Below are positions 26,542-34,578 of a DNA stretch of 46,550 bases, in pieces (the stretch's first letter is position 1; every line of letters starts with the position of its first letter). The stretch lies in contig DXZQ01000020.1 in NCBI GenBank assembly GCA_019419585.1, positions 1-46,550 on the forward strand. The letters run 5' to 3'. A model generated the notes under the pieces. That model saw nothing but the letters and a program-made list of their open reading frames with translations. It was not told the DNA's origin and did not search any database. This stretch comes from Collinsella sp. Its GTDB lineage: Bacteria; Actinomycetota; Coriobacteriia; Coriobacteriales; Coriobacteriaceae. The position numbers and the translations under genes were made by a program.

Positions 26542-26565
26542 CTGAGCTGTAAGGAGTGACCGGCG

Positions 26566-27504
26566 ATGGTGCAGGGCGCCAAACATATGAAGAGCAATAA
26601 CGCCGCGGACAACGGCGGCTCAAGCCCTCAGCCCAAACCTCAACCAAAGCCCAAGCGCCGCCGCAAGCGGCTGCCTCGCTGGGCCGACCGGCTCATCACC
26701 ATCGTCATCATCCTTATCGGCGTGGGCCTTATGACCTGGCCGTGGATTTTGGACCGGCTCGAGGCCTCGGGCGTGTTTAACCAGATCAGCACGGTGTCCA
26801 GCACCGTGGACGCGCTGTCTGCCGAGGAGCGCGAGCGCATCCTGCTCCAGGCGCGCTCCTTTAACGAGCAGCTGGCGGGCGAGGCCACCGAGCTCCCCGC
26901 CGACCAGATCGAGCCCTACGCTCAGCAGCTCATCTTTGACCGCGACCCCATGATGAGCTGGGTCGAGATCCCCTCCATCGACGTGAGCATGCCCATCTAC
27001 CACGGCACGAGCGAGGAGGTCCTCATGGCGGGTGTCGGCCACCTGGAGGGCACGAGCCTGCCAGTGGGCGGCACCTCGACGCATTGCGTGCTCACCGCGC
27101 ACTCGGGCATGCGCAATCTGAGCATGTTCGACGACATCCGCTTGCTAGAGCCCGGCGACCTGGTGCTGCTGCACACCATGAACAAGACGCTCGCCTACAA
27201 GATGGTGGACTCCGAGGTGGTGCTGCCCGAGGAGATGGAGTCACTGACCATCGAGCCCGGTGCCGACAAGGTGACGCTCGTTACCTGCACGCCCTACGGC
27301 GTGAACGACCATCGCCTGCTGGTGCATTGCGTGCGCACCAAGTACAACAAGAAGGACGTCGACAAGCAAAAGTCGCTGGCCGGCCGCCACTGGGGCAAGC
27401 GCGAGTTTGCCGTGCTCATCGTGGTCGTGGCCATTGTGCTGTTGCTGCTGGACATCGTGATCCACGCGGTCCGCAAGCGCCGCAAGGCCAAGGCCTCGGC
27501 ATAA
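26566..27504 (+). CDS. Class C (pilus-polymerising) sortase
   Basis: A 312-residue membrane transpeptidase that links pilins by their LPxTG motifs. A Pro/Lys-rich cytoplasmic head leads to an N-terminal membrane helix (~45-65). The catalytic triad is His179 (LTAHSGM), Cys241 (TLVTCTPYG) and Arg250 (DHRLLVHC). A second membrane helix near 281-300 (VLIVVVAIVLLLLDIVIHAV) and a basic tail are typical of class C enzymes. A lid-like DPM occurs in FDRDPMMSW where others carry DPF/DPW. Start at 26566 with TAAGGAG nine bases upstream. It is GC-rich like the minor pilin. It lies 2.5 kb past the pilins, behind a terminator and the AbiE-like pair, yet is the only sortase in the window and thus the likely polymerase. 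Confidence 0.92.
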   Translation: MVQGAKHMKSNNAADNGGSSPQPKPQPKPKRRRKRLPRWADRLITIVIILIGVGLMTWPWILDRLEASGVFNQISTVSSTVDALSAEERERILLQARSFNEQLAGEATELPADQIEPYAQQLIFDRDPMMSWVEIPSIDVSMPIYHGTSEEVLMAGVGHLEGTSLPVGGTSTHCVLTAHSGMRNLSMFDDIRLLEPGDLVLLHTMNKTLAYKMVDSEVVLPEEMESLTIEPGADKVTLVTCTPYGVNDHRLLVHCVRTKYNKKDVDKQKSLAGRHWGKREFAVLIVVVAIVLLLLDIVIHAVRKRRKAKASA

Positions 27505-27518
27505 GACATTCTCCAGAA

Positions 27519-27551
27519 CCACCACAATGGGGACAGGCACCTTTGTGGTGG
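27519..27551. repeat. Short hairpin repeat family B, copy 3
   Basis: CCACCACAATGG / CCTTTGTGGTGG arms around GGACAGGCA, 15 bp after the sortase stop and 12 bp before a family A palindrome. Confidence 0.75.
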
Positions 27552-27562
27552 CCGGGACTTCC

Positions 27563-27626
27563 AAACCGTCACATCATTCGATGAAAATCTCGATTTTGAC
27601 GAAAAGTGTCGAATGTTGTGATGGTT
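27563..27626. repeat. Palindromic repeat family A, copy 4
   Basis: Arms AACCGTCACATCATTCGA / TCGAATGTTGTGATGGTT around a centre holding AAAATCTCGATTTT. It is the most diverged copy and shares its centre type with copy 3. Beyond it, up to gatC, lies a short GTGGGCxxGACGGTTTTCG tandem-like stretch (27635-27690) and a -10-like TATACT at 27788-27793. Confidence 0.85.
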
Positions 27627-27828
27627 ATCGCTGTGGGCAGGACGGTTTTCGTTGTGGGCGAGACGGTTTTCGCTATGGACGGTGCGGTTTCGCTGCAGAA
27701 CCGCCAGCCCGCAGCCTGCCAACCGCCGCCCTCGTTACGTTTTCGCTGCATTTGGGTAAAGCACCTGCTCCAAGCGGCGTTGCCCTGTATACTAGAGCGG
27801 TTTAACTGTTATGCGGAAGGGAGCGCCT

Positions 27829-28140
27829 ATGGCACTCAGCGAGAAAGACGTGCGAGGCATCGCCGAGTACGCAAAGATCGCACTGACCGATGACGAGCTC
27901 ACCCAGATGACGTCCTACATGAACGACGCCGTCCAGATGCTCGAGCCCGTCTTGCAATATGACTTGCCCGACGTGGAGCCCACGTTCCATCCCATCGGAA
28001 GCCTGTCCAACGTGATGGGCGATGACCTGCGCGAGCCCGAGCGCGACCTGCCGCTCGACATTGCGCTCGAAAACGCCGGCAGCGCGCGCGACCGCTACTT
28101 TCGCGTGCCGTCCATTTTGGGAGAGGGGGAGAGCGAGTAA
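27829..28140 (+). CDS. gatC: Asp/Glu-tRNA amidotransferase subunit GatC
   Basis: A 103-residue small subunit that stabilises GatA and GatB, starting MALSEKDVRGIAEYAKIALT and containing the DVEPTFHP motif typical of GatC. The ATG at 27829 has GAAGGGAG upstream; an earlier in-frame ATG at 27811 does not. It is the first gene of a tight gatC-gatA-gatB operon, and its stop overlaps the gatA start by one base (TAATG). Confidence 0.95.
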   Translation: MALSEKDVRGIAEYAKIALTDDELTQMTSYMNDAVQMLEPVLQYDLPDVEPTFHPIGSLSNVMGDDLREPERDLPLDIALENAGSARDRYFRVPSILGEGESE

Positions 28141-29654
28141 TGGCGCTAAGCTTCGATTCCTTTACCGCCGCCCAGATCGCCGCAGGCGTTGCCGCCGGCG
28201 ACTTTACCGCTACCGAGGTGGCCCAGGCCTCCCTTGCCGCCATCGAGGCGCGCGAGGGCGGGGTCCAGGCATTCCTGCAGGTGGCGCCCGAGCTTGCGCT
28301 CGAGGCCGCCGCGCGCGTGGATGCCGACCGTGCCGCAGGCAAGCCGCTGCCCCCGCTCGCGGGCGTGCCGCTGGCCATTAAGGACAACATGAACCTCGTG
28401 GGTACGCGCACCACCTGCGCTTCCCGCATGCTCGAGAACTACCAGAGCGTCTACACCGCCACCTGCGTCCAACGCATGCTCGACGCCGGCTGCCTGCCCA
28501 TGGGCAAGGCCAACATGGACGAGTTTGCCTTTGGCAGCTCCACCGAGAGCTCGGCGTTCCACCGCACCAACAACCCCTGGGATACCGAGCGCGTGCCCGG
28601 CGGCTCCTCGGGCGGCTCCGCTGCCGCCGTCGCCGCGGGCGAGGTCGCGCTCTCGCTGGGCTCGGACACCGGCGGCTCTATTCGCCAACCGGCGGCGCTC
28701 TGCGGCGTGGTGGGCTTTAAGCCCACGTATGGCGCCGTGAGCCGTTACGGCGTGGTTGCCTTTGGCTCGTCGCTCGATCAGGTGGGCCCCTTTGGCCGCA
28801 CGGTCGAGGATGTCGCGCTGGCCATGAACGCGCTTACCGGCGCGGGCCACGATCCGTACGACTGCACGAGCCAGGATTGCGCCGTCGACTTTACCGAGCA
28901 TCTCAACGACAGCATCGAGGGCAAGCTCGTGGGCATCATCCCCGCGTTTATGGAGGCCGAGGGTCTGACGCCCGAGGTCAAGGCTGCTGTTCAGCGTGCC
29001 GCCCAGGAGCTCGAGGCCCAAGGCGCCGAGCTCGTGGAGGTCGACCTGCCGCACCTGGATGCCGCCATCGCCGCCTACTACGTCATCGGCCCGGCCGAGG
29101 CGTTCTCCAACCTGGCCCGTTTCGACGGCATTCGCTACGGCTATCAGGAGGAGGGCTGCGCCAACCTGTCCGACCAGAGCTCGCTGTCGCGCGCCCACGG
29201 CTTTGGCGCCGAGGCCAAGCGCCGTCAGATGCTCGGCGCCTACCTGCTGAGCTCGGGCGTGTACGACAAGTACTACTACGCCGCGCAAAAGGCCCGTACG
29301 CTCATCACGCAGGACTACGACGCCGCGTATGCCAAGGTGGACACCATTCTCATGCCCGCCTCGCCGCGCACGGCTTTTAAGTTTGGCGAGATCAGCGACC
29401 CCACGCAGATGTACCTCTCCGACCTGTATACCATTTCGCTCAACATCTGCGGCAACGGTGGCATTTCGGTGCCGCTGGGCCTGGGCGAGGATACTCAGCT
29501 GCCCGTTTCTGCCCAGCTGGTGGGACCTGCCTTTAAAGACCGTCAGCTGCTTACGTTTGCCCGCGCCCTGGAGCGCGGCTTTGCCGATGCCGCCACGGGT
29601 GCGCCCGCGCTTTCCGTCGCGCCCGATTTTGCCGGGAAGGGAGGCGAGCTGTAA
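28140..29654 (+). CDS. gatA: Asp/Glu-tRNA amidotransferase subunit GatA
   Basis: The 504-residue glutaminase subunit. It frees ammonia from glutamine and channels it to GatB, allowing Gln-tRNA (and Asn-tRNA) to be made from misacylated precursors. The amidase-signature triad is present: Lys81 (PLAIKDNMN), cis-Ser156 and nucleophile Ser180 (GSDTGGSIRQPA), in the glycine-rich RVPGGSSGGSAAAVAAG context. Length matches the family. Start and stop overlap neighbours by one base each, so the operon is translationally coupled. Its presence implies the cell relies on the indirect route for at least one amide tRNA. Confidence 0.97.
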   Translation: MALSFDSFTAAQIAAGVAAGDFTATEVAQASLAAIEAREGGVQAFLQVAPELALEAAARVDADRAAGKPLPPLAGVPLAIKDNMNLVGTRTTCASRMLENYQSVYTATCVQRMLDAGCLPMGKANMDEFAFGSSTESSAFHRTNNPWDTERVPGGSSGGSAAAVAAGEVALSLGSDTGGSIRQPAALCGVVGFKPTYGAVSRYGVVAFGSSLDQVGPFGRTVEDVALAMNALTGAGHDPYDCTSQDCAVDFTEHLNDSIEGKLVGIIPAFMEAEGLTPEVKAAVQRAAQELEAQGAELVEVDLPHLDAAIAAYYVIGPAEAFSNLARFDGIRYGYQEEGCANLSDQSSLSRAHGFGAEAKRRQMLGAYLLSSGVYDKYYYAAQKARTLITQDYDAAYAKVDTILMPASPRTAFKFGEISDPTQMYLSDLYTISLNICGNGGISVPLGLGEDTQLPVSAQLVGPAFKDRQLLTFARALERGFADAATGAPALSVAPDFAGKGGEL

Positions 29655-31330
29655 TGAAGGAGCTTTCCGAGGTCCTGCAGGATTGGGAGGCCGTGATCGG
29701 CCTGGAGATCCACACCGAGCTCACCGCACTCGATACCAAGATGTTCTGCAACTGCAAGCTCAGCCACGATGACGAGCCCAACGCCAACGTGTGCCCGGTG
29801 TGCCTGGGCCTGCCCGGTGCCCTGCCGGTGCCCAACAAGCGCGCCATCGAGAGCATCGTCAAGGCTGGTCTCGCCACCAACTGCGAGATTCAACGCCACT
29901 CGATGTTCTACCGCAAGCACTACTTCTATCCCGATATGGCCAAGAACTTCCAGACCACGCAGGGTCCGGTCGCCTTTGCCATGTACGGTCACCTGGACCT
30001 GGACGTGACCGGTCGCGGTGCCGCCGAGCGCCCCGACTGCGCGTTTGGTGAGGCCGAGGCCCAGAGCCTGGCGAGCGCCTCGGCCAACGCCGAGGGCCTG
30101 TCCACGTCCATGACGTCGACCATGCGCGAGGGCAACCAGCGTGCCGGCCATCTGGCCAGCTACGATGCGTCCAACCTGCAGATGCCCGAGCGTCGCGAGG
30201 ACGGTTCCTACACGGTGCCCATCCGCATCCTGCGCATCCACATGGAGGAGGACGCCGCCAAGATGGTCCACGTGGGCGGCGCCGAGGGCCGCATTACCGC
30301 CGCGGCCGAGTCGCTCGTCGACTACAACCGCTGCGGCACGCCTTTGATTGAGCTCGTGACTGAGCCCGATCTGCGCACGCCCGAGGAGGCGCGCCTGTTT
30401 ATGGAAAAGCTCCGTCGCATTTTTGTGACGCTGGGTATTTCGGACTGCTCCATGGAAAAGGGTTCCATGCGCTGCGACGGCAACGTGTCGCTGCGCCGCC
30501 GCGGCGAGACCAAGCTGGGCACCAAGACCGAGCTCAAGAACCTCAACTCGTTTAAGAGCCTGCATGACGGCCTTGCCTACGAGATTTGCCGCCAGGCCGA
30601 GGTACTCGAGGAGGGCGGCATCATCTATCAGGAGACCCGCCACTGGGAGCCCAGCCGCAAGCGCACCGTTGTCATGCGTGTGAAGGAGACGGCCGACGAC
30701 TATCGTCTGTTCCCCGATCCCGACCTGGCGCCGTTCGACCTGGACGACGAGTTCATCGACCGCTGCCGTGGCGAGATTCCCGAGCTGCCCGATGCCAAGC
30801 GCGTCCGTTTTGAGGCCGATTTTGGCATTAAGATGGCCGACGCCGAGCAGATTGCCGGCGACCCTGAGTTTGCCGACTTCTTTGAGGCCGCTGCTGCCGG
30901 TATGGCTGGCAAGGAGGCCCAGACGGTCGCAAACCTGCTGGTCAACGAGATGATCGCCTACCTTAAGGGCGCGGGCGTGTCGCTCGCCGAGTCCGGTATC
31001 GCGCCGGCTCAGGTGGCCGCTCTTGCCAAGCTGCTGGCGACCGATGCCATCAGCTCCAACCAGGCGCACGAGATCTTTGAGGCCATGGCCCAGACTGGCG
31101 ACGACCCCAACAAGATCGTCGACGAGCGCGGTATGCGTCAGGTGAGCGATGCCGGCGCGCTGCAGCCGATCGTGGACGAGGTGCTGGCAAACTGTGCCGA
31201 GCAGGCGCAGCAGTATCGTGACGGCAACCAGAAGGTTATCGGCTTTTTGGTGGGCCAGTGCATGAAGGCGAGCCGCGGCAAGGGCAACCCGAAGCTCTTC
31301 AACGAGTTGCTGAGAACGTCGCTCTCGTAA
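29654..31330 (+). CDS. gatB: Asp/Glu-tRNA amidotransferase subunit GatB
   Basis: The kinase-transamidase subunit that activates the tRNA-bound Glu or Asp with ATP and accepts ammonia from GatA. Family motifs include VIGLEIHTELT at the N-terminus, CPVCLGLPGALPV (zinc-site cysteines), RILRIHMEEDAAK and LIELVTEPDLR. The C-terminal ~150 residues are the helical YqeY-like tRNA-binding tail. At 558 residues it is ~80 longer than the usual ~475. Most of the excess is an insert at about residues 125-190, rich in Ala/Ser (SLASASANAEGLSTSMTSTM), just before the RIHMEED strand. A long inverted repeat follows within 4 bp of the stop. Confidence 0.96.
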   Translation: MKELSEVLQDWEAVIGLEIHTELTALDTKMFCNCKLSHDDEPNANVCPVCLGLPGALPVPNKRAIESIVKAGLATNCEIQRHSMFYRKHYFYPDMAKNFQTTQGPVAFAMYGHLDLDVTGRGAAERPDCAFGEAEAQSLASASANAEGLSTSMTSTMREGNQRAGHLASYDASNLQMPERREDGSYTVPIRILRIHMEEDAAKMVHVGGAEGRITAAAESLVDYNRCGTPLIELVTEPDLRTPEEARLFMEKLRRIFVTLGISDCSMEKGSMRCDGNVSLRRRGETKLGTKTELKNLNSFKSLHDGLAYEICRQAEVLEEGGIIYQETRHWEPSRKRTVVMRVKETADDYRLFPDPDLAPFDLDDEFIDRCRGEIPELPDAKRVRFEADFGIKMADAEQIAGDPEFADFFEAAAAGMAGKEAQTVANLLVNEMIAYLKGAGVSLAESGIAPAQVAALAKLLATDAISSNQAHEIFEAMAQTGDDPNKIVDERGMRQVSDAGALQPIVDEVLANCAEQAQQYRDGNQKVIGFLVGQCMKASRGKGNPKLFNELLRTSLS

Positions 31331-31333
31331 ACG

Positions 31334-31469
31334 GGAACCGAGGGGCCGGGCGCAGGGCCTTGCCTCTCAATTTCGGACAGTCCTGACTCACGACGGAGGC
31401 GCCACTGGCGCCTCCTGTTCGTGCGGAACTCATTGAGAGGCAAGGCCCTGCGCCCGGCCCCTCGGTTCC
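31334..31469. repeat. 136 bp inverted repeat with 38 bp perfect arms
   Basis: Arms at 31334-31371 and 31432-31469 (GGAACCGAGGGGCCGGGCGC... and its exact complement) match over 38 of 38 bases. The 60-base interior holds a nested hairpin: CACGA (31389-31393) with TCGTG (31419-31423) outside GGAGGCGCC/GGCGCCTCC (31395-31403/31407-31415). It starts 4 bp after gatB. No ORF fits inside. Flanks read GTAAACG on the left and GTAACG on the right, a weak hint of a target duplication. Confidence 0.9.
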
Positions 31470-31518
31470 GTAACGACTCGGCCGTTCGGGTCAGGCGGGG
31501 CTGAATGGAATAGAGTGA

Positions 31519-31547
31519 ATGGGCGCGCCGTTGGCGCGCCCATTTTT
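31519..31547 (+). terminator. Terminator between gatB and araC-type gene
   Basis: ATGGGCGCGCC (31519-31529) pairs with GGCGCGCCCAT (31533-31543) across a GTT loop, then T5. It should end the gatCAB transcript and sits between convergent genes. Confidence 0.8.
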
Positions 31548-31553
31548 GTGCGG

Positions 31554-31579
31554 GTGACAAAGGGGCAGCCCTTTGTCAC
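31554..31579. repeat. Hairpin repeat family C, copy 1
   Basis: GTGACAAAGGG / CCCTTTGTCAC, 11 bp arms, GCAG loop. A variant, GGGCCGTCCCTTTGTCG, follows at ~31616. A similar hairpin occurs at 36345-36361. Confidence 0.65.
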
Positions 31580-31635
31580 ATTGCAAATGGTCTTCCCTGC
31601 TTGTGGGACTTATGGGCCGTCCCTTTGTCGCCTCT

Positions 31636-32634
31636 TTATTGATGCTGGGAGCGCCAGGTGGTGGGGGTGGTGCTGGTGTATTGTCTGAATGCTTGGGCGA
31701 AGGCGGCCTGCTGAGGGTAGCCTAGACGCTCTGCCACCTGCGCTATCGTGAGCGCGCTATCGGCCAAAAGGTCCTGTGCTCGCTCCATACGGCGTCTGCG
31801 AATGTAGGCGCCCAGGGACTCGTCAGTTTGGGCCTTAAAGGTGGCGCATAGCTTGGAGCGGCTTGTGTAGAGCCTCTCGGCCACCTCGTTGATACCCACA
31901 CGCCTGCCTTTGTCGAGCGCGCGCTCAATCATTGCCGTTGCTTCTTCGGCAATGGTCACGCTGGCGCGTGTGTCTGCCGCCTGCCGCGCCTGCTTGTGGG
32001 CCGCGCGCGAACAGGCGAGCTCCGCGACCATGGTCTCCACGATGCCCTGCATATAGACGTGTCCGCCTGCGGTGCGGGCGCGGTCCTCGTTAATCCTGCG
32101 CAACGTGTGGCAGATGGCAGACGTCGCCTCCTCGTGCCATGGCTCGGCAAACGCCTCAAAGACCCCCGCGAACTCGGTAGGATAGCAATGCTCCAGCTCG
32201 TCAAAATACCCGGGCAAAAAGAGCACCGAGCGTGAGTGATAGAGTTGCCCTGCAAACAGCGGGCTTAGCTCCTCGCCGCAGCTATCTTGGATAAAGCTGC
32301 AGACTGCGCTGTTCGGCCACGGCCCGCGCAGCGGCTTGAGGTTCGCAGGCGTTATGCCGGCTTCGGGCATACACATGAGCGTGGGCGCGCTGACCTCGCT
32401 CACGCACGCGTACGGTTCGGGCGTGTATTCGGCTAGGTGCATGTTGTGCATCGGGGTAATGAAATGCTCCATGACGATGCAGGTGGGGGAGGGGGGCATG
32501 ATCCATGCGCGTCCGTGCGCCCGATCGTTTGCCACCTCACCGGTAAAGACGGCGCCCTTGCCGGAGAACTCCAAGCCAAACTGCTCAAACTGCGGTGCGT
32601 AGAGCTCGGTTATATCGGTTGTCGCCCGCCGCAT
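31636..32634 (-). CDS. AraC-family transcriptional regulator
   Basis: A protein of ~332 residues with a C-terminal AraC DNA-binding domain: a first helix-turn-helix in GINEVAERLYTSRSKLCATF and a second in LTIAQVAERLGYPQQAAFAQ, then FRQYTSTTPTTWRSQHQ. The N-terminal ~220 residues are a poorly conserved sensor region with several Cys and His. Start choice is uncertain: the ATG at 32634 has GAAGGGGA 12 bases upstream, while an ATG at 32655 and a TTG at 32682 in the same frame lack one. It is divergent from the two-gene ABC transporter with ~120 bp between. By analogy with the YbtA-YbtPQ arrangement it probably activates that transporter on binding a small ligand. Confidence 0.87.
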   Translation of the reverse strand: MRRATTDITELYAPQFEQFGLEFSGKGAVFTGEVANDRAHGRAWIMPPSPTCIVMEHFITPMHNMHLAEYTPEPYACVSEVSAPTLMCMPEAGITPANLKPLRGPWPNSAVCSFIQDSCGEELSPLFAGQLYHSRSVLFLPGYFDELEHCYPTEFAGVFEAFAEPWHEEATSAICHTLRRINEDRARTAGGHVYMQGIVETMVAELACSRAAHKQARQAADTRASVTIAEEATAMIERALDKGRRVGINEVAERLYTSRSKLCATFKAQTDESLGAYIRRRRMERAQDLLADSALTIAQVAERLGYPQQAAFAQAFRQYTSTTPTTWRSQHQ

Positions 32635-32754
32635 TTTCAAAAGCGTCCCCTTCATTTGCGAAAACGTCCACGCCTGGCCCAATTGTGTGCCTTGGCTAAC
32701 ACGCCCATGATAAGTTTCTTACGGTTAACTCTCAAGCCGTTAGAAAGGAATCTC

Positions 32755-34578
32755 ATGGCAAAGGGATCAAAAAAGGAAGGTGGCGGCATCGGCGAGCTGC
32801 TTGCATATGCCGGTGAACGTAAATTCCTAACGTATTTGGGCATGGCCCTCTCGGCGCTCTCGCAGCTGCTGAGCTTTGGCCCGTACGCGTGCATCTGGCT
32901 TGTTGCGCGAGATCTTATCGCCGTGGCGCCCAACTGGAGCGAGGCCGCCAATATCGCGATGTATGGTTGGTGGGCTGTGGGCTTTGCCCTGGCGAGCATT
33001 GTGGTCTATTTTGTGGGACTCATGTGCACGCACCTGTCCGCGTTTCGCTGCGCATCCAATATCCGCAAGACCACGAGTGAGCATCTGCTCAAGTTGCCGC
33101 TCGGCTACTTTGACACGCACGCCACCGGTGAGCTGCGCCGTATCGTAGACGGATGCGCTGCCTCCACCGAGACGCTGCTCGCACACATGCTGCCCGATAT
33201 CGCCGGCGCCACCGCCATGGTCGTGGGCCTGCTCGTGCTGCTTTTCGCCCTCGATTGGCGTTTGGGTGCGGCATGCCTAATCTCGGTCGTCGTTTCGTTT
33301 TGCGCCATGGCCACCATGATGAGCGGCAAGGGCGCCGAGTTTATGAAGGCTTACATGGGCGCGCTGGTCAAGATGAACAAGACCGGCACCGAATACGTAC
33401 GCGGCATCCCCGTGGTCAAGGTCTTCCAGCAGACGGTCTACTCCTTTAAGGCGTTTCACGATGCGATCGCCGAATACGCCGACATGGCGCAAAGCTATGC
33501 GGGCACGTTCTGCCGAGGCCCGCAGGTGCTCAACCTTACCGCGCTCAATGGCCTCGTGGCATTTCTTTTGCCCGTGGCGTTGCTGTTGGCGCCGGGCGAG
33601 ACGGACTTCGCGCACTTTATGGTCAACTTCACGTTTTACGCGATCTTTTCGGCCGTGGTGCCGACGGCCATGACCAAGCTCATGTTTGTGGGCGAGGCGT
33701 CTCAGATGAGTGCCGATTCGCTGGCGCGCATCCGAAGCGTTATGGATTCCAAGCAGCTCTCCGTGCCTGCCCAGCCCAAGCACCCTATCGGCAGCGATGT
33801 GCGCTTTGAGGATGTAAGCTTTACCTACGAGGGTGCCGAAGCGCCTGCCGTCGATCATGTGAGCTTTAGCGTTTCCGCGGGTAGCACCCTCGCCCTGGTG
33901 GGTCCCTCGGGCGGCGGTAAGTCAACCTGTGCCAGCCTGATCCCGCGTTTTTGGGATGTTTCTTCGGGTCGAGTGCTCGTAGGCGGTGTGGACGTTCGCG
34001 ACATGGACCCGCACGAGCTTATGGACCAGGTTGCCTTCGTGTTCCAGACCAACCAGCTGTTCCGGCAAACACTTGCCGATAACGTGCGTGCCTCCAAGCC
34101 CACGGCCACTGACGACGAAGTGCGTGCGGCCCTCTCCGCAGCTCAGTGCGACGACATTGTGGCCAAGCTCCCGCAGGGTATTAACACCATGCTCGGTGCT
34201 GGAGGGGCATATCTTTCGGGCGGCGAGGTGCAGCGCGTAGCACTCGCCCGCGCGATCCTTAAAGACGCGCCTATCGTGGTGCTCGATGAGGCCACGGCGT
34301 TTGCCGACCCCGAGAACGAGGCGCTCATCCAGCGTGCCTTTAGCAAGCTGGCGGCGGGTCGCACAGTCATTATGATCGCGCACCGGCTTTCGACCGTGGT
34401 GGGGGCCGACAAGATCGTGGTGCTCAACCAAGGTAGCGTGCAGGAGACTGGCACCCATGCCGAGCTGCTGTCCCAAAACGGTCTATACGCCAAGATGTGG
34501 GCCGAATACGAACAGGCCGCGAGCTGGAAGATCGCTGCTGCCGCGGATGCCGCCGTCACGAAGGGAGGCGAGGCCTAA
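32755..34578 (+). CDS. ABC transporter, fused permease-ATPase (YbtP/IrtA-like)
   Basis: A 607-residue half-transporter: six membrane segments in residues ~20-300, then an NBD with Walker A GPSGGGKST (~382-390), signature LSGGEVQR (~488) and Walker B IVVLDEATAFAD (~507-518). The phrase DEATAFADPENE is one I associate with the YbtP/YbtQ and IrtA/IrtB group, which have an exporter fold but take up siderophores. Both catalytic residues are intact. The ATG at 32755 is preceded by AAAGGAA; the frame stays open upstream only as antisense to the regulator. It abuts the second subunit with no gap. An AraC regulator faces it. Iron- or metallophore uptake is therefore a reasonable but unproven guess. 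Confidence 0.9.
   Translation: MAKGSKKEGGGIGELLAYAGERKFLTYLGMALSALSQLLSFGPYACIWLVARDLIAVAPNWSEAANIAMYGWWAVGFALASIVVYFVGLMCTHLSAFRCASNIRKTTSEHLLKLPLGYFDTHATGELRRIVDGCAASTETLLAHMLPDIAGATAMVVGLLVLLFALDWRLGAACLISVVVSFCAMATMMSGKGAEFMKAYMGALVKMNKTGTEYVRGIPVVKVFQQTVYSFKAFHDAIAEYADMAQSYAGTFCRGPQVLNLTALNGLVAFLLPVALLLAPGETDFAHFMVNFTFYAIFSAVVPTAMTKLMFVGEASQMSADSLARIRSVMDSKQLSVPAQPKHPIGSDVRFEDVSFTYEGAEAPAVDHVSFSVSAGSTLALVGPSGGGKSTCASLIPRFWDVSSGRVLVGGVDVRDMDPHELMDQVAFVFQTNQLFRQTLADNVRASKPTATDDEVRAALSAAQCDDIVAKLPQGINTMLGAGGAYLSGGEVQRVALARAILKDAPIVVLDEATAFADPENEALIQRAFSKLAAGRTVIMIAHRLSTVVGADKIVVLNQGSVQETGTHAELLSQNGLYAKMWAEYEQAASWKIAAAADAAVTKGGEA

Noticed and set aside
10432..27626. A CRISPR array made of the repeated palindromes
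   Set aside because: Copies are kilobases apart, single, and flank genes; there are no regular spacers or cas genes.
32486..32502. G5-A-G6 tract within the AraC gene as a second phase switch
   Set aside because: The run is interrupted and its longest part is six G, shorter than typical contingency tracts.
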